Assembly: GCF_000719555.1 (NCBI RefSeq) | Contig: NZ_JOGX01000021.1 | Location: 20,813-84,812, forward strand | DNA from: Streptomyces sp. NRRL F-5727 | Lineage (GTDB): Bacteria > Actinomycetota > Actinomycetes > Streptomycetales > Streptomycetaceae | DNA: 64,000 bases | Reading direction: 5' to 3' | Part shown: piece after piece, positions 37,239 to 45,391 of the stretch | Numbering within the stretch: the stretch's first letter is position 1 | Layout: each line of letters begins with the position of its first letter | The notes under the pieces: generated by a model | What the model was told of the DNA's origin: nothing | What the model saw: only the letters and a program-made list of their open reading frames with translations | Databases searched by the model: none | Made by a program: the position numbers and the translations under genes

Positions 37239-38486
37239 TCAGGCGCCGATGAGCTTGGCGAACTTCTCCTCGTACGCCGTCTCCTCGTCGCCGGTCAGCG
37301 AGCGGAAGGCGCGGGACTTCTTGGCCATGGCCTTGTCCGGGAGGATCAGGGTGTTGGCCGCGAGCTCGGGGTCGATCTTGGCCAGTTCGTCCTTCACCCC
37401 GTCGACGGGACAGACGTAGTTGATGTAGGCGGCGAGCTGGGCCGCGTTGGGAAGCTCGTAGTAGTAGTCGATGAGCTTCTCGGCGTTGGCCTTGTGCCGG
37501 GCCTTGGTGGGGACGAGCAGGTTGTCCGTCGACGTGATGTAGCCGGCGTTCGGGATCGTGTACTGGATGTCCGGGTTGTCCGCCTGGAGCTGGATGATGT
37601 CGCCGGCCCAGGCGAGACAGGCGGCGATGTCGCCCTTGTCCAGGTCCGAGGTGTAGTCGTTGCCGGTGAAGCGGCGGATCTGCTTCTTGTCGACGGCCTT
37701 CTGGAGGCGGCCGATCGCCGCGTCGAAGTCGGCGTCGGTGAAGGTGCCGGGGTCCTTGCCCAGGTCGAGCAGGGTCATGCCGACGGTGTCGCGCATCTCG
37801 GTGAGGAAGCCGACCCGGCCCTTGAGCGCGGGGTCGTCGAGGAGCTGGCTGACCGAGTCGACCTTCTTCCCGCCGGTCGCCTTGGTGTTGTAGGCGATGA
37901 CGGTGGAGATGCCGGTCCACGGGTACGAGTAGGCGCGGCCCGGGTCCCAGTCGGGGCGGCGGAACTGGGCGGAGAGGTTGGCGTAGGCGTTGGGCAGGTT
38001 CGCCGGGTCGAGCTTCTGCGCCCAGCCGAGCCGGATGATCCGGGCGGCCAGCCAGTCGGTGACGCAGATCAGGTCGCGGCCGGTGTCCTGGCCGGCCGCG
38101 AGCTGCGGCTTGATCTTGCCGAAGAACTCGACGTTGTCGTTGATGTCCTCGGTGTACTTGACCTTGATCCCGGTGCGTTCGGTGAACGCCTCCAGGGTGG
38201 GGCGGGACTTCTCGTCCTCGCTGACGTCCATGTACTCGGTCCAGTTGGAGAAGCTGACGCTCTTCTCCTTGGCCGAGAAGTCGGTGGACGCCGGGCCCTG
38301 TCCCTCTCGCTTGGCCGGCGGGATGCCGCAGGCCGTCAGGCCGGCCAGGCCGCCGACCGTGAGCGCGCCCACGCCTCCGGCCCGCAGCAGCGAGCGGCGG
38401 CTGAGGGCACCACGGCCGCTCGTCATGCTGCGCCGGATCGCCGCCAGCTGGGCGGCGGACAGGCGGTCGGGCTCGTACTGCTCCAT
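37239..38486 (-). CDS. potD: Polyamine ABC transporter substrate-binding lipoprotein
   Basis: A 415-aa extracytoplasmic binding protein. The N-terminus has a twin-arginine motif SRRSLLRAGG followed by a hydrophobic stretch and lipobox LTAC (about 50-53), so a Tat-exported lipoprotein is likely. The mature part has NWTEYMDVSEDE and WTGISTVIAYNTKAT. LDKGDIAACLAWAGDIIQL is typical of PotD/PotF. AAAGGG precedes the ATG at 38486. It begins a block continuing into potA, potB, potC and the oxidase. The exact ligand (putrescine or spermidine) is not readable. Confidence 0.92.
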   Translation of the reverse strand: MEQYEPDRLSAAQLAAIRRSMTSGRGALSRRSLLRAGGVGALTVGGLAGLTACGIPPAKREGQGPASTDFSAKEKSVSFSNWTEYMDVSEDEKSRPTLEAFTERTGIKVKYTEDINDNVEFFGKIKPQLAAGQDTGRDLICVTDWLAARIIRLGWAQKLDPANLPNAYANLSAQFRRPDWDPGRAYSYPWTGISTVIAYNTKATGGKKVDSVSQLLDDPALKGRVGFLTEMRDTVGMTLLDLGKDPGTFTDADFDAAIGRLQKAVDKKQIRRFTGNDYTSDLDKGDIAACLAWAGDIIQLQADNPDIQYTIPNAGYITSTDNLLVPTKARHKANAEKLIDYYYELPNAAQLAAYINYVCPVDGVKDELAKIDPELAANTLILPDKAMAKKSRAFRSLTGDEETAYEEKFAKLIGA

Positions 38487-38535
38487 GCGCTGTGCCCTTT
38501 CGGGATGGTTGCGCCGCTGGTCGGGCGGCTGGTTG

Positions 38536-40050
38536 CTATCGGTCCCCGAAGATCGTGCGGTGCCAGTCCTTGGCCGCCACCGCCGTGTTGTCGAACATCA
38601 CGTGCTTGACCTGCGTGTACTCCTCGAAGGAGTAGGAGGACATGTCCTTTCCGTAGCCGGACGCCTTGTATCCGCCGTGCGGCATCTCGCTGATGATCGG
38701 GATGTGGTCGTTGACCCAGACGCAGCCGGCCTTGATCTCACGGGTGGCCCTGTTCGCCCGGTAGACGTCGCGGCTCCAGGCGGAGGCGGCGAGGCCGTAC
38801 GGGGTGTCGTTGGCGAGCCGGATGCCCTCGTCGTCGGTGTCGAAGGGCAGGGCCACCAGGACCGGTCCGAAGATCTCCGACTGCACGACCTCGCTGTCCT
38901 GCGCGGCGCCGGTGATCAGGGTGGGCCGATAGTATGCGCCGTTCTCGAGCTCTCCACCAGGGGCTTCGCCTCCGGTGACGACGGTCGCGTAGCCGCGGGC
39001 CCGCTCCACGAAGCCGGCCACCCGGTCGCGCTGGACGTGCGAGACCAGCGGGCCGAGGTCGGTGGCCGGGTCGGCGGGGTCGCCGAGCCGGACGGTCTCC
39101 ATGAGCTCCGCGACCCGGGCGACGAACGCGTCGAAGAGCGGCCGCTGGACGTAGGCGCGGGTGGCGGCGGTGCAGTCCTGGCCGGTGTTGATGAGGGAGG
39201 CGGCGACGGCGCCGTGCGCGGCGGCCTCCAGGTCGGCGTCGTCGAAGACGACGAAGGGGGCCTTGCCGCCGAGCTCCAGGTGGAGCCGCTTGACGGTGGC
39301 GGTGGCGACCTCGGCGACCCGCTTGCCGACCGGGGTGGAGCCGGTGAAGGAGGTCATGGCGACGTCCGGGTGACCGACGAGGTGCTCGCCCGCCTCGCGG
39401 CCGGAGCCGGTGACGATGTTGACGACGCCGTCCGGGATGCCCGCCTCCTTGGCCGCCTGGGCGAACATCAGGGAGGTGAGCGGGGTCAGCTCGGCCGGCT
39501 TCAGGACGATGGTGTTGCCGGCCGCGATCGCCGGGAGGATCTTCCAGGCGGCCATCTGGAGCGGGTAGTTCCAGGGGGCGATGGAGCCGACCACGCCGAT
39601 CGGCTCGCGCCGCACGTACGAGGTGTGGTCGCCGGAGTACTCGCCGGCGGACTGGCCCTGGAGGTGGCGGGCCGCGCCGGCGAAGAAGGCGGTGTTGTCG
39701 ATGGTCCCGGGCACGTCGAACTCGGTGGTGAGCCGGATCGGCTTGCCGCACTGGAGGGATTCGGCCAGGGCGAAGTCCTCGGCCTGCTCGGCGAGGACCG
39801 CGGCGAGGCGGTGCAGGGCGCCGGAGCGCTCCCCCGGGGTGGCGGCCGCCCAGCCGGGGAAGGCCGCCTTCGCGGCGGCCACGGCCTCGTCGACGTCCGC
39901 CGTGGAGGCGAGCGCGTAGGTGTAGACGCTCTCGCCGGTGGCGGGGTCGACGACGCTGTGCGTCCTCCCGGAGGTCCCGGGGCGGAGCCGTCCGCCGATG
40001 TACTGCGCGCCGCCCGCGAAGCGGTCGGTCACCTGGAAGCGGTTGCCCAT
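38536..40050 (-). CDS. Gamma-aminobutyraldehyde dehydrogenase-like aldehyde dehydrogenase
   Basis: A 504-aa NAD-dependent dehydrogenase of the aminoaldehyde (PatD/PuuC) type. The cofactor segment is IAPWNYPLQMAAWKILPAIA with KPAELTPL. The base Glu is in LELGGKAPFVVF and the catalytic Cys in NTGQDCTAATR. The C-terminal stretch is CVWVNDHIPIISEMPHGGYKASGYGKDMS. It is 49 bp upstream of the potD-like gene on the same strand and so likely begins the polyamine operon. ATG 40050 follows GGAGAGCGTC. The promoter is TTGTTC-17-CAGGAT. Confidence 0.93.
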   Translation of the reverse strand: MGNRFQVTDRFAGGAQYIGGRLRPGTSGRTHSVVDPATGESVYTYALASTADVDEAVAAAKAAFPGWAAATPGERSGALHRLAAVLAEQAEDFALAESLQCGKPIRLTTEFDVPGTIDNTAFFAGAARHLQGQSAGEYSGDHTSYVRREPIGVVGSIAPWNYPLQMAAWKILPAIAAGNTIVLKPAELTPLTSLMFAQAAKEAGIPDGVVNIVTGSGREAGEHLVGHPDVAMTSFTGSTPVGKRVAEVATATVKRLHLELGGKAPFVVFDDADLEAAAHGAVAASLINTGQDCTAATRAYVQRPLFDAFVARVAELMETVRLGDPADPATDLGPLVSHVQRDRVAGFVERARGYATVVTGGEAPGGELENGAYYRPTLITGAAQDSEVVQSEIFGPVLVALPFDTDDEGIRLANDTPYGLAASAWSRDVYRANRATREIKAGCVWVNDHIPIISEMPHGGYKASGYGKDMSSYSFEEYTQVKHVMFDNTAVAAKDWHRTIFGDR

Positions 40051-40086
40051 GACGCTCTCCGTTGTCCCAGCTCGAATTGAGTGCCG

Positions 40087-40115
40087 ATCCTGACAGAGGG
40101 ACCCGGTTCGAACAA
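40087..40115 (-). promoter_or_regulatory. Promoter for the aldehyde dehydrogenase/polyamine operon
   Basis: On the minus strand TTGTTC (40110-40115) and CAGGAT (40087-40092) are separated by 17 bp, an acceptable sigma-HrdB-type promoter. The TSS would be about 30 nt before the ATG at 40050. Confidence 0.5.
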
Positions 40116-40225
40116 GGGATTCCGTTGTTGCCTTTTGGTTACTCGACGGATTCGGTCGACCAAGTGTCGAGGACCCGGGAAAATCTCCGTACGGAGTGTC
40201 ACTCGCGGATGCCAGACTCGCGTGC

Positions 40226-40810
40226 ATGATGACCATCGAGGAGCTGACACACCAGGTCAGCAGGGGTGAGAAGGTGAAGTGGCTGCACTTCTGGGGCCAT
40301 CGGCCGGCCCCGGACGGACGGCTCACCCAGAGCTGTCTGAGCCAGTGGTGGCCCTCACCCTTCGAGGTCGACGGCGTGCGCTACGCGACGGCCGAGCACT
40401 GGATGATGGCCGCCAAGGCCCGCCTCTTCGGCGACGCCGAGGCGGAGCGGACGGCGCTGGCCGCCCGCACCCCGGCCGAGGCGAAGAACGCCGGCCGACT
40501 GGTCCGCGGCTTCGACGAGACCGTGTGGGCGCGGGAGCGCGCCGGGATCGTGGTGGCCGGCAGCGTCCACAAGTTCGCCTCGGACGAGGGGCTGCGGGAC
40601 TTCCTGCTCGGAACCGGCTCCCGGGTGCTCGTGGAGGCGAGCCCGCTGGACCGGATCTGGGGCATCGGCCTCGCCGCCGGCGACCCCGGCGCCCACGACC
40701 CGGCCCGCTGGCGCGGGCTCAACCTGCTGGGCTTCGCGCTGATGGAGGCCCGGGAGCGGCTGCGTACCGGAGCCGGTTCAGGCCCGGTCGCCGACGACGA
40801 GGACCGCTGA
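40226..40810 (+). CDS. NADAR (YbiA-like) family protein
   Basis: A 194-aa protein of the NADAR family, which acts on ADP-ribose-linked or riboflavin-pathway metabolites. Conserved segments are LHFWGHRPAP, SQWWPSPFEVDGVRYATAEHWMMAAKARLFGD near residues 40-71, and WRGLNLLGFALMEARERL near the end. The tandem ATG ATG at 40226 is the start. NADAR proteins can remove ADP-ribose from nucleic acids or proteins and are sometimes part of defence or toxin-antitoxin loci; no toxin is adjacent here. It diverges from the polyamine aldehyde dehydrogenase across 175 bp. Confidence 0.88.
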   Translation: MMTIEELTHQVSRGEKVKWLHFWGHRPAPDGRLTQSCLSQWWPSPFEVDGVRYATAEHWMMAAKARLFGDAEAERTALAARTPAEAKNAGRLVRGFDETVWARERAGIVVAGSVHKFASDEGLRDFLLGTGSRVLVEASPLDRIWGIGLAAGDPGAHDPARWRGLNLLGFALMEARERLRTGAGSGPVADDEDR

Positions 40811-41491
40811 GGTCGACACGCCGTCCTCGGTCTTCTCGTACTCGCCGTAGCTGGCGACGGCCCACACCACGAGGGCGATGACGGCCGCACCGAGGACGGT
40901 GGAGATGACGCCGAGGACGATGCCGGCGGTGGCGGCGCCGCCGTTGCTCGCCTCGCCGCGGTTGACCCGCTTGCGGCCGAGGATGCCGAAGATCAGGGCG
41001 AGGATCCCGAGCACGATCGACGGGACGCCGTAGAACCAGAAGAGGCAGGTGCCGATGATGCCGAGCACCATGCCGGCCGTACCTATGCCGTTGTTCTGGC
41101 CGGGGACCGGCCCGTACGGCATCGGGTGGGCCGGCGGGTAGCCGTACGCGGCGGGGCCGGGACCGGCGGCCGGATAGCCGTACGAGGTCGTGGCGCCGGG
41201 CCCCGCGGCCGGGTAGCCGTAACCCGACGCGACCGTGGGCGGGCCGTGGACCGGCCGGGGCGGGGGCGTGCCGTACGCGGCGGGGCCGCCGGGGGCGACC
41301 GGGGGCGGCGGCAGTTCGGCGCCGGCCGTCTCCCCGGTGGGTATCGAGGTGACCGTCGGCTGCTCGTGCACCGGGCGGCGGTCGGCCGGTGCCTGCTTGG
41401 CCGGCTCCACCCGGGACTCCGCCCGCTCCGGCGGGGCCCACGGGTCGGTCGTGCCCCGGTCCTGCGGGCGCGGCTCGGCGGTGTCGGACAT
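40778..41491 (-). CDS. DUF4190 membrane protein with proline/tyrosine-rich cytoplasmic region
   Basis: A 237-aa protein. Residues 1-135 are disordered and rich in Pro, Gly and Tyr, with repeats SYGYPAAGPG, AYGYPPAHP and GYGYPAAGPG. The C-terminal domain has two hydrophobic helices joined by GRKRVNRGEASNGGAATAG (DUF4190), typical of Streptomyces envelope proteins. GGAGGGAGCCCCGA precedes the ATG at 41491. It is convergent with the NADAR gene, overlapping it by 33 bp. The function is unknown. Confidence 0.85.
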   Translation of the reverse strand: MSDTAEPRPQDRGTTDPWAPPERAESRVEPAKQAPADRRPVHEQPTVTSIPTGETAGAELPPPPVAPGGPAAYGTPPPRPVHGPPTVASGYGYPAAGPGATTSYGYPAAGPGPAAYGYPPAHPMPYGPVPGQNNGIGTAGMVLGIIGTCLFWFYGVPSIVLGILALIFGILGRKRVNRGEASNGGAATAGIVLGVISTVLGAAVIALVVWAVASYGEYEKTEDGVSTSAVLVVGDRA

Positions 41492-41554
41492 TCGGGGCTC
41501 CCTCCGTGGTCCCGTCATGCTACGGCGTGCCGACCGCCGCGTCCCCGCCCGGCC

Positions 41555-41560
41555 TACGAT
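41555..41560 (+). promoter_or_regulatory. -10 hexamer for a leaderless deaminase mRNA
   Basis: TACGAT followed by GATCCG and then ATG at 41567. The 6-nt gap and absence of a ribosome binding site indicate transcription starting at the A of ATG, a frequent arrangement in Streptomyces. Confidence 0.5.
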
Positions 41561-41566
41561 GATCCG

Positions 41567-42598
41567 ATGACCGATCTCCACCCCTTCATCGCGGGCCTGC
41601 CCAAGGCGGAGCTGCACGTCCACCACGTGGGCTCCGCCTCTCCCCGGATCGTCTCCGAGCTGGCCGCCCGGCATCCGGACTCCAAGGTCCCCACGGACCC
41701 GGAGGCGCTGGCCGACTACTTCACCTTCACCGACTTCGCGCACTTCATCGACGTGTACCTGTCCGTCGTGGACCTGGTGCGCACCCCGGAGGACGTCCGG
41801 CTGCTGACCTTCGAGGTCGCCCGGGACATGGCGCGGCAGAACATCCGCTACGCCGAGCTGACCATCACCCCGTACTCCTCCACCCGCCGCGGCATCGACG
41901 AGCGGGCGTTCATGGCGGCGATCGAGGACGCCCGCAAGGCGGCGGAGGCCGAGTTCGGCACCGTGCTGCGCTGGTGCTTCGACATCCCCGGCGAGGCCGG
42001 ACTGGAGGCCGCCGAGGAGACCGCGCGGCTCGCCACCACGGACGGCATCCGCCCCGAGGGCCTGGTCTCCTTCGGTCTCGGCGGCCCGGAGATCGGGGTG
42101 CCGCGCCCGCAGTTCAAGCCGTACTTCGACCGGGCCAGGGCGGCCGGGCTGCGCTCGGTGCCGCACGCCGGCGAGACGACCGGCCCGCAGACGGTCTGGG
42201 ACGCGATCCGCGACCTGGGCGCCGAGCGCATCGGCCACGGCACCAGCTCCGTCCAGGACCCCGAGCTCCTCGCGTACCTGGCGGAGCACCGGATCGCCCT
42301 GGAGGTCTGCCCGACCTCGAACATCGCGACCCGGGCGGTGGCCACCCTCGACGAGCACCCGATCCGGGCCATGGTCGACGCGGGCGTACTGGTCACGGTC
42401 AACAGCGACGACCCGCCGATGTTCGGCACCGACCTGAACAACGAGTACGCCGTCGCCGCCCGCCTCCTCGGCCTCGACGAGCGCGGTCTGGCCGCCCTGG
42501 CGAAGAACGCGGTCGAGGCGTCCTTCCTCGACCCGGCGGGCAAGCGGCGGCTGGCCGCCGAGATCGACACGTACACGGAGGAGTGGCTGGCGCGCTGA
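41567..42598 (+). CDS. Adenosine-deaminase-family enzyme, probable 6-aminodeoxyfutalosine deaminase
   Basis: A 343-aa TIM-barrel deaminase. Metal and catalytic residues are visible: HVHHVG (18-23; classical adenosine deaminases have HxHLDG), the central zinc His and Glu in VPHAGETTG, and HGTSS and the terminal metal Asp pair in NSDDPPMFGT. The HHVG variant marks a clade distinct from true adenosine deaminase. A Streptomyces member of COG1816 is reported to deaminate 6-aminodeoxyfutalosine in the futalosine menaquinone route; assignment of this gene to it is inference from the motif and its location. The ATG is leaderless. Confidence 0.85.
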   Translation: MTDLHPFIAGLPKAELHVHHVGSASPRIVSELAARHPDSKVPTDPEALADYFTFTDFAHFIDVYLSVVDLVRTPEDVRLLTFEVARDMARQNIRYAELTITPYSSTRRGIDERAFMAAIEDARKAAEAEFGTVLRWCFDIPGEAGLEAAEETARLATTDGIRPEGLVSFGLGGPEIGVPRPQFKPYFDRARAAGLRSVPHAGETTGPQTVWDAIRDLGAERIGHGTSSVQDPELLAYLAEHRIALEVCPTSNIATRAVATLDEHPIRAMVDAGVLVTVNSDDPPMFGTDLNNEYAVAARLLGLDERGLAALAKNAVEASFLDPAGKRRLAAEIDTYTEEWLAR

Positions 42599-42620
42599 GC
42601 CCCGGCCGAGAATGGGCGCC

Positions 42621-43307
42621 ATGCGATCTGTCACTGTCGTAGGCCATCGCGGCGACCCGTACCGCGCCCGGGAGAACACCCTCCCCTCGATCGGCTCCGC
42701 CTTCGAGCGGGGGGCGGACGCGGTCGAGGTCGACGTCCGGCTGACGAAGGACGAGGTGCCCGTCCTCCTCCACGACGACACCCTGAAGCGGCTGTGGGGC
42801 CACGACCGGCCGCTCTCCTCGCTCACCCACGAGCAGCTGCGCGAGCTGACCTACGGCGGGGTGCCGACGCTCCGTGACGCGCTCCTGGCGGCCGGGGCGC
42901 GCCGGCTGATGCTCGACCTGCCCGGCGGGAACGAGGCGTCGGTCCGGAAGATCGTCGGCGCGGTCCGCGAGGCGGGCGCCGGGGAGCGCGTCTACTACTG
43001 CGCGGGCGCGGTCGCGATGCTCCAGGTGCGGGCGGCCGACCCGCACGCCGAGATCGCGCTCACCTGGACCTCGCTGGCCCCGCCCCGCCGGGTGCTGCTC
43101 GACGCGGTCCGCCCGAAGTGGCTCAACTACCGTTTCGGGCTGGTCGGGGAGGCGCTGGCGGAGCGGGTGCACCGGGACGGGCTGCTCGTCTCGGCCTGGA
43201 CGCCGGACACCCGCAGGACCATGCGTAGGCTGATCGCGAACGGGGTCGACTCGATCACCACCAACCGGGTCGACGTCCTCGCCGCCGTCCTGCGAAAGGC
43301 TCCCTGA
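42621..43307 (+). CDS. Glycerophosphodiester phosphodiesterase family protein
   Basis: A 228-aa GDPD-fold enzyme. The catalytic start is VVGHRGDPYRARENTLPS with His-Arg, then VEVDVRLTKDEVPVLLHDDTL with the metal Glu/Asp pair and catalytic His. The C-terminal barrel end is VSAWTPDTRRTMRRLIANGVDSITTNR. No signal peptide is present, so it is cytosolic. ATG 42621 is preferred; an upstream ATG at 42612 is only three codons earlier. Its stop overlaps the next ATG (TGATG), so it is coupled to the methyltransferase gene. Confidence 0.9.
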   Translation: MRSVTVVGHRGDPYRARENTLPSIGSAFERGADAVEVDVRLTKDEVPVLLHDDTLKRLWGHDRPLSSLTHEQLRELTYGGVPTLRDALLAAGARRLMLDLPGGNEASVRKIVGAVREAGAGERVYYCAGAVAMLQVRAADPHAEIALTWTSLAPPRRVLLDAVRPKWLNYRFGLVGEALAERVHRDGLLVSAWTPDTRRTMRRLIANGVDSITTNRVDVLAAVLRKAP

Positions 43308-44083
43308 TGAACGACCGGATCCGGACCGACATCGCCCACAACGCCCGGGTGTGGAACTACTGGCTGGGCGGCAAGGACAACTACCCGGTCGACCGCGCCG
43401 TCGGCGACCAGGTCGTCTCCTTCCACCCCAGCATCGGCGAAGTCGCCCGCGCGGACCGGGCGTTCCTCGGCCGGGTGGTGACCCGGCTGGCCGGCGAGGG
43501 GGTGCGCCAGTTCCTCGACATCGGCACCGGGCTGCCGACCGCCGACAACACCCACGAGGTGGCGCAGCGGGTCGCGCCGGACGCCCGGATCGTCTACGTC
43601 GACAACGACCCGATCGTCCTCACCCACGCCCGGGCGCTGCTGACCAGCTCCCCCGGGGGTGTCACCGAGTACGTCGACGCGGACGCGCACGACCCGGAGA
43701 AGATCGTGGAAGCGGCCGGCGAGGTGCTCGACCTGGGGCGCCCGGTGGCGGTGATGATGCTCGGCCTGCTGAACTTCGTGATGGACACCGACGAGGCCCG
43801 GTCGATCGTGCGGACGCTGATGGCCGCGGTGCCGTCCGGCAGCTATCTGGTCCTCACCCATCCGACGCTCGAACCGGAGCTGGGCGGCGAGGGCAACAAG
43901 GAGGCGATGGCGTTCTGGAACGAGAACGCCACCCCGCCCATCACCGCCCGCACCCGGGAGGAGTTCGCCTCCTTCTTCGACGGTCTGGAGCTCCTCGAAC
44001 CGGGCGTCGTGTCGTGCGCGCGGTGGGGTGCGCCGGAGGCCGCCGCGGTGGCGCAGTTCGGCGCGGTGGGCCGCAAGCCGTAA
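43307..44083 (+). CDS. SAM-dependent methyltransferase (Methyltransf_19/DUF574)
   Basis: A 258-aa actinobacteria-typical methyltransferase. The start is NDRIRTDIAHNARVWNYWLGGKDNYP, the DUF574 signature. SAM-binding motif I is FLDIGTGLPTADNTHEVAQ and acidic motif II is VYVDNDPIVLTHAR. Streptomyces carry many such paralogues of unknown substrate. It overlaps the GDPD gene by one base, so a shared transcript is likely. The ATG of the decayed locus begins directly at its stop codon. Confidence 0.93.
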   Translation: MNDRIRTDIAHNARVWNYWLGGKDNYPVDRAVGDQVVSFHPSIGEVARADRAFLGRVVTRLAGEGVRQFLDIGTGLPTADNTHEVAQRVAPDARIVYVDNDPIVLTHARALLTSSPGGVTEYVDADAHDPEKIVEAAGEVLDLGRPVAVMMLGLLNFVMDTDEARSIVRTLMAAVPSGSYLVLTHPTLEPELGGEGNKEAMAFWNENATPPITARTREEFASFFDGLELLEPGVVSCARWGAPEAAAVAQFGAVGRKP

Positions 44084-44560
44084 TGCGGATACGGGGGGTG
44101 GCGCAGGCCCGGGAGTGGGGCGCGGCGCATCCGCGAGCGGTGGACGCGGGGCTCGCGCTGCTGGTGCAGGCGGCGGTGACGATGCCGTTCGTGGTGCCGC
44201 GCGGGCCGGAGCTCCGCCGGCGACCTGGCAGGCGTACGGGCTGACGACGCTGACCGTGCTGCCGCTGGTGTGGCGGCGGCGGGCGCCGATGGCGGTGCCG
44301 CCGGCGGTGCTGGCCGCCAGTGCGCTGTACCGGCCGGCCGTCGACGGTCCGGGGGTGGGCAGCCGCTGCCGTACCAGGGGTTGATGTGCCTCCACACGGT
44401 CGCGGTGCTCGCGCCGGCCTGGCAGCGGGCGGTGGCGGGGGTGCTGATGCTGGTGCCGGTGTCGGTGTGGCTCAACTCCCGCTCGGTGCGGGAACTCGCC
44501 TTCTCACTCTTCGTGTTCGGCGCGGCCTATGTGTTCGGCCGGCTCACCGACGCGCGGCAG
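44083..44560 (+). pseudogene. Remnant of a two-component sensor histidine kinase (N-terminal membrane region)
   Basis: The 44083 frame reads RAVDAGLALLVQAAVTMPFVVPRG and stops at 44244 after a frameshift. A second frame carries ATWQAYGLTTLTVLPLVWRRR and ends at 44384. A third carries HTVAVLAPAWQRAVAGVLM and AYVFGRLTDARQR to about 44560. Together they match the membrane N-terminus of actinobacterial histidine kinases (DHp and ATPase domains absent), with at least two frameshifts and 3' loss. It abuts a hydrolase fragment. Confidence 0.75.
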
Positions 44561-44561
44561 C

Positions 44562-44850
44562 GGTGCGCGGCCCGCTCCTGGAGGAGATGTTCACGCTGTC
44601 GAAGGTCACGGACCTCGGGTCCGGCGACCCGGCGGCGTACTCCGTCGGCCTGTCGATGAAGAGGCGGGGCGGGCGCGAGGTGTGGGGCAAGACCGGCGGC
44701 CGCTGGGGGTACAACGCGGCCGTCGCCTCGACCCGCCACGGGGAGCGGACCCTGGTCTACAGCGTCAACTCGACGGACGCGAAGGGCCAGGAGATGAACC
44801 GCACGGCGCTGGAGCTCATGCTGGCGACGTACGGGCTGCCGTCGGAGTGA
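44562..44850 (+). pseudogene. C-terminal fragment of a serine hydrolase (beta-lactamase/DD-peptidase family)
   Basis: In a frame different from the kinase remnant, LLEEMFTLSKVTDLGSGDPAAYSVGLSMKR, then EVWGKTGGRWGYNAAVASTRHG and TLVYSVNST match the C-terminal end of class C beta-lactamase-type hydrolases, with the K-T-G triad motif visible as GKTGG. The N-terminal SxxK part is missing. No start codon is attributable. The stop at 44848-44850 lies within the antisense membrane-protein gene. It probably results from an old deletion joining two genes. Confidence 0.75.
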
Positions 44851-45361
44851 GGCCCTGGGCGGCTTCGAGCCGCTTGATGAGCCGGCGGACGTGGAGCAGC
44901 GGCAGGATGCCGAAGACCCCGAAGGACATGTCGATGACCGACCACCAGAAGGGGATGTCCCGGATCGGGCCGCAGATCAGGGCGAGGGGGATGATGCCGA
45001 CGCAGGCGATCATGCCGAACTCGACGACCCAGATGTTGCGGACGGGGTCGCGGTAGGGCCCGTGGAAGGCGACGGCGATGACGAGGTGCGCGAAGGCCAG
45101 CCAGTCGGTGCCGTAGAGGAGGTACGGGGCGTCGGCGCCGGCCGCCTCGACCCCGCCGGCCACCTTGTGGATCCACTCGGCGAGCCCGGGGAGGGCGTCG
45201 GCGACGGGCGAGGCCCAGCCGGTCAGCGAGGAGTCGAGCCAGCGGAGTTCGGTGACGAGCGGGAAGGCGGTGGCGCCGCTCAGGACGAGGCAGACGACGA
45301 AGAGGATCAGCCAGGCGCGGATCCGTGCGAGAAGGGCTCTCGGCCCGTTCGGGTCGCTCAT
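44816..45361 (-). CDS. Conserved integral membrane protein of unknown function
   Basis: A 181-aa protein with about four TM helices (LILFVVCLVLSGATAFPLV; LAFAHLVIAVAFHG; VVEFGMIACVGIIPLALICG; IDMSFGVFGILPLL). The conserved stretch PYLLYGTDWLAFAHLVIA and GPYRDPVRNIWVVEFG recurs in Streptomyces membrane proteins of unassigned function. Its 3' end overlaps the serine-hydrolase remnant by 35 bp on the opposite strand. Confidence 0.7.
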   Translation of the reverse strand: MSDPNGPRALLARIRAWLILFVVCLVLSGATAFPLVTELRWLDSSLTGWASPVADALPGLAEWIHKVAGGVEAAGADAPYLLYGTDWLAFAHLVIAVAFHGPYRDPVRNIWVVEFGMIACVGIIPLALICGPIRDIPFWWSVIDMSFGVFGILPLLHVRRLIKRLEAAQGLTPTAARTSPA

Positions 45362-45391
45362 GGGGGTAGCGTACGCCCCTCTTGAACGCGT

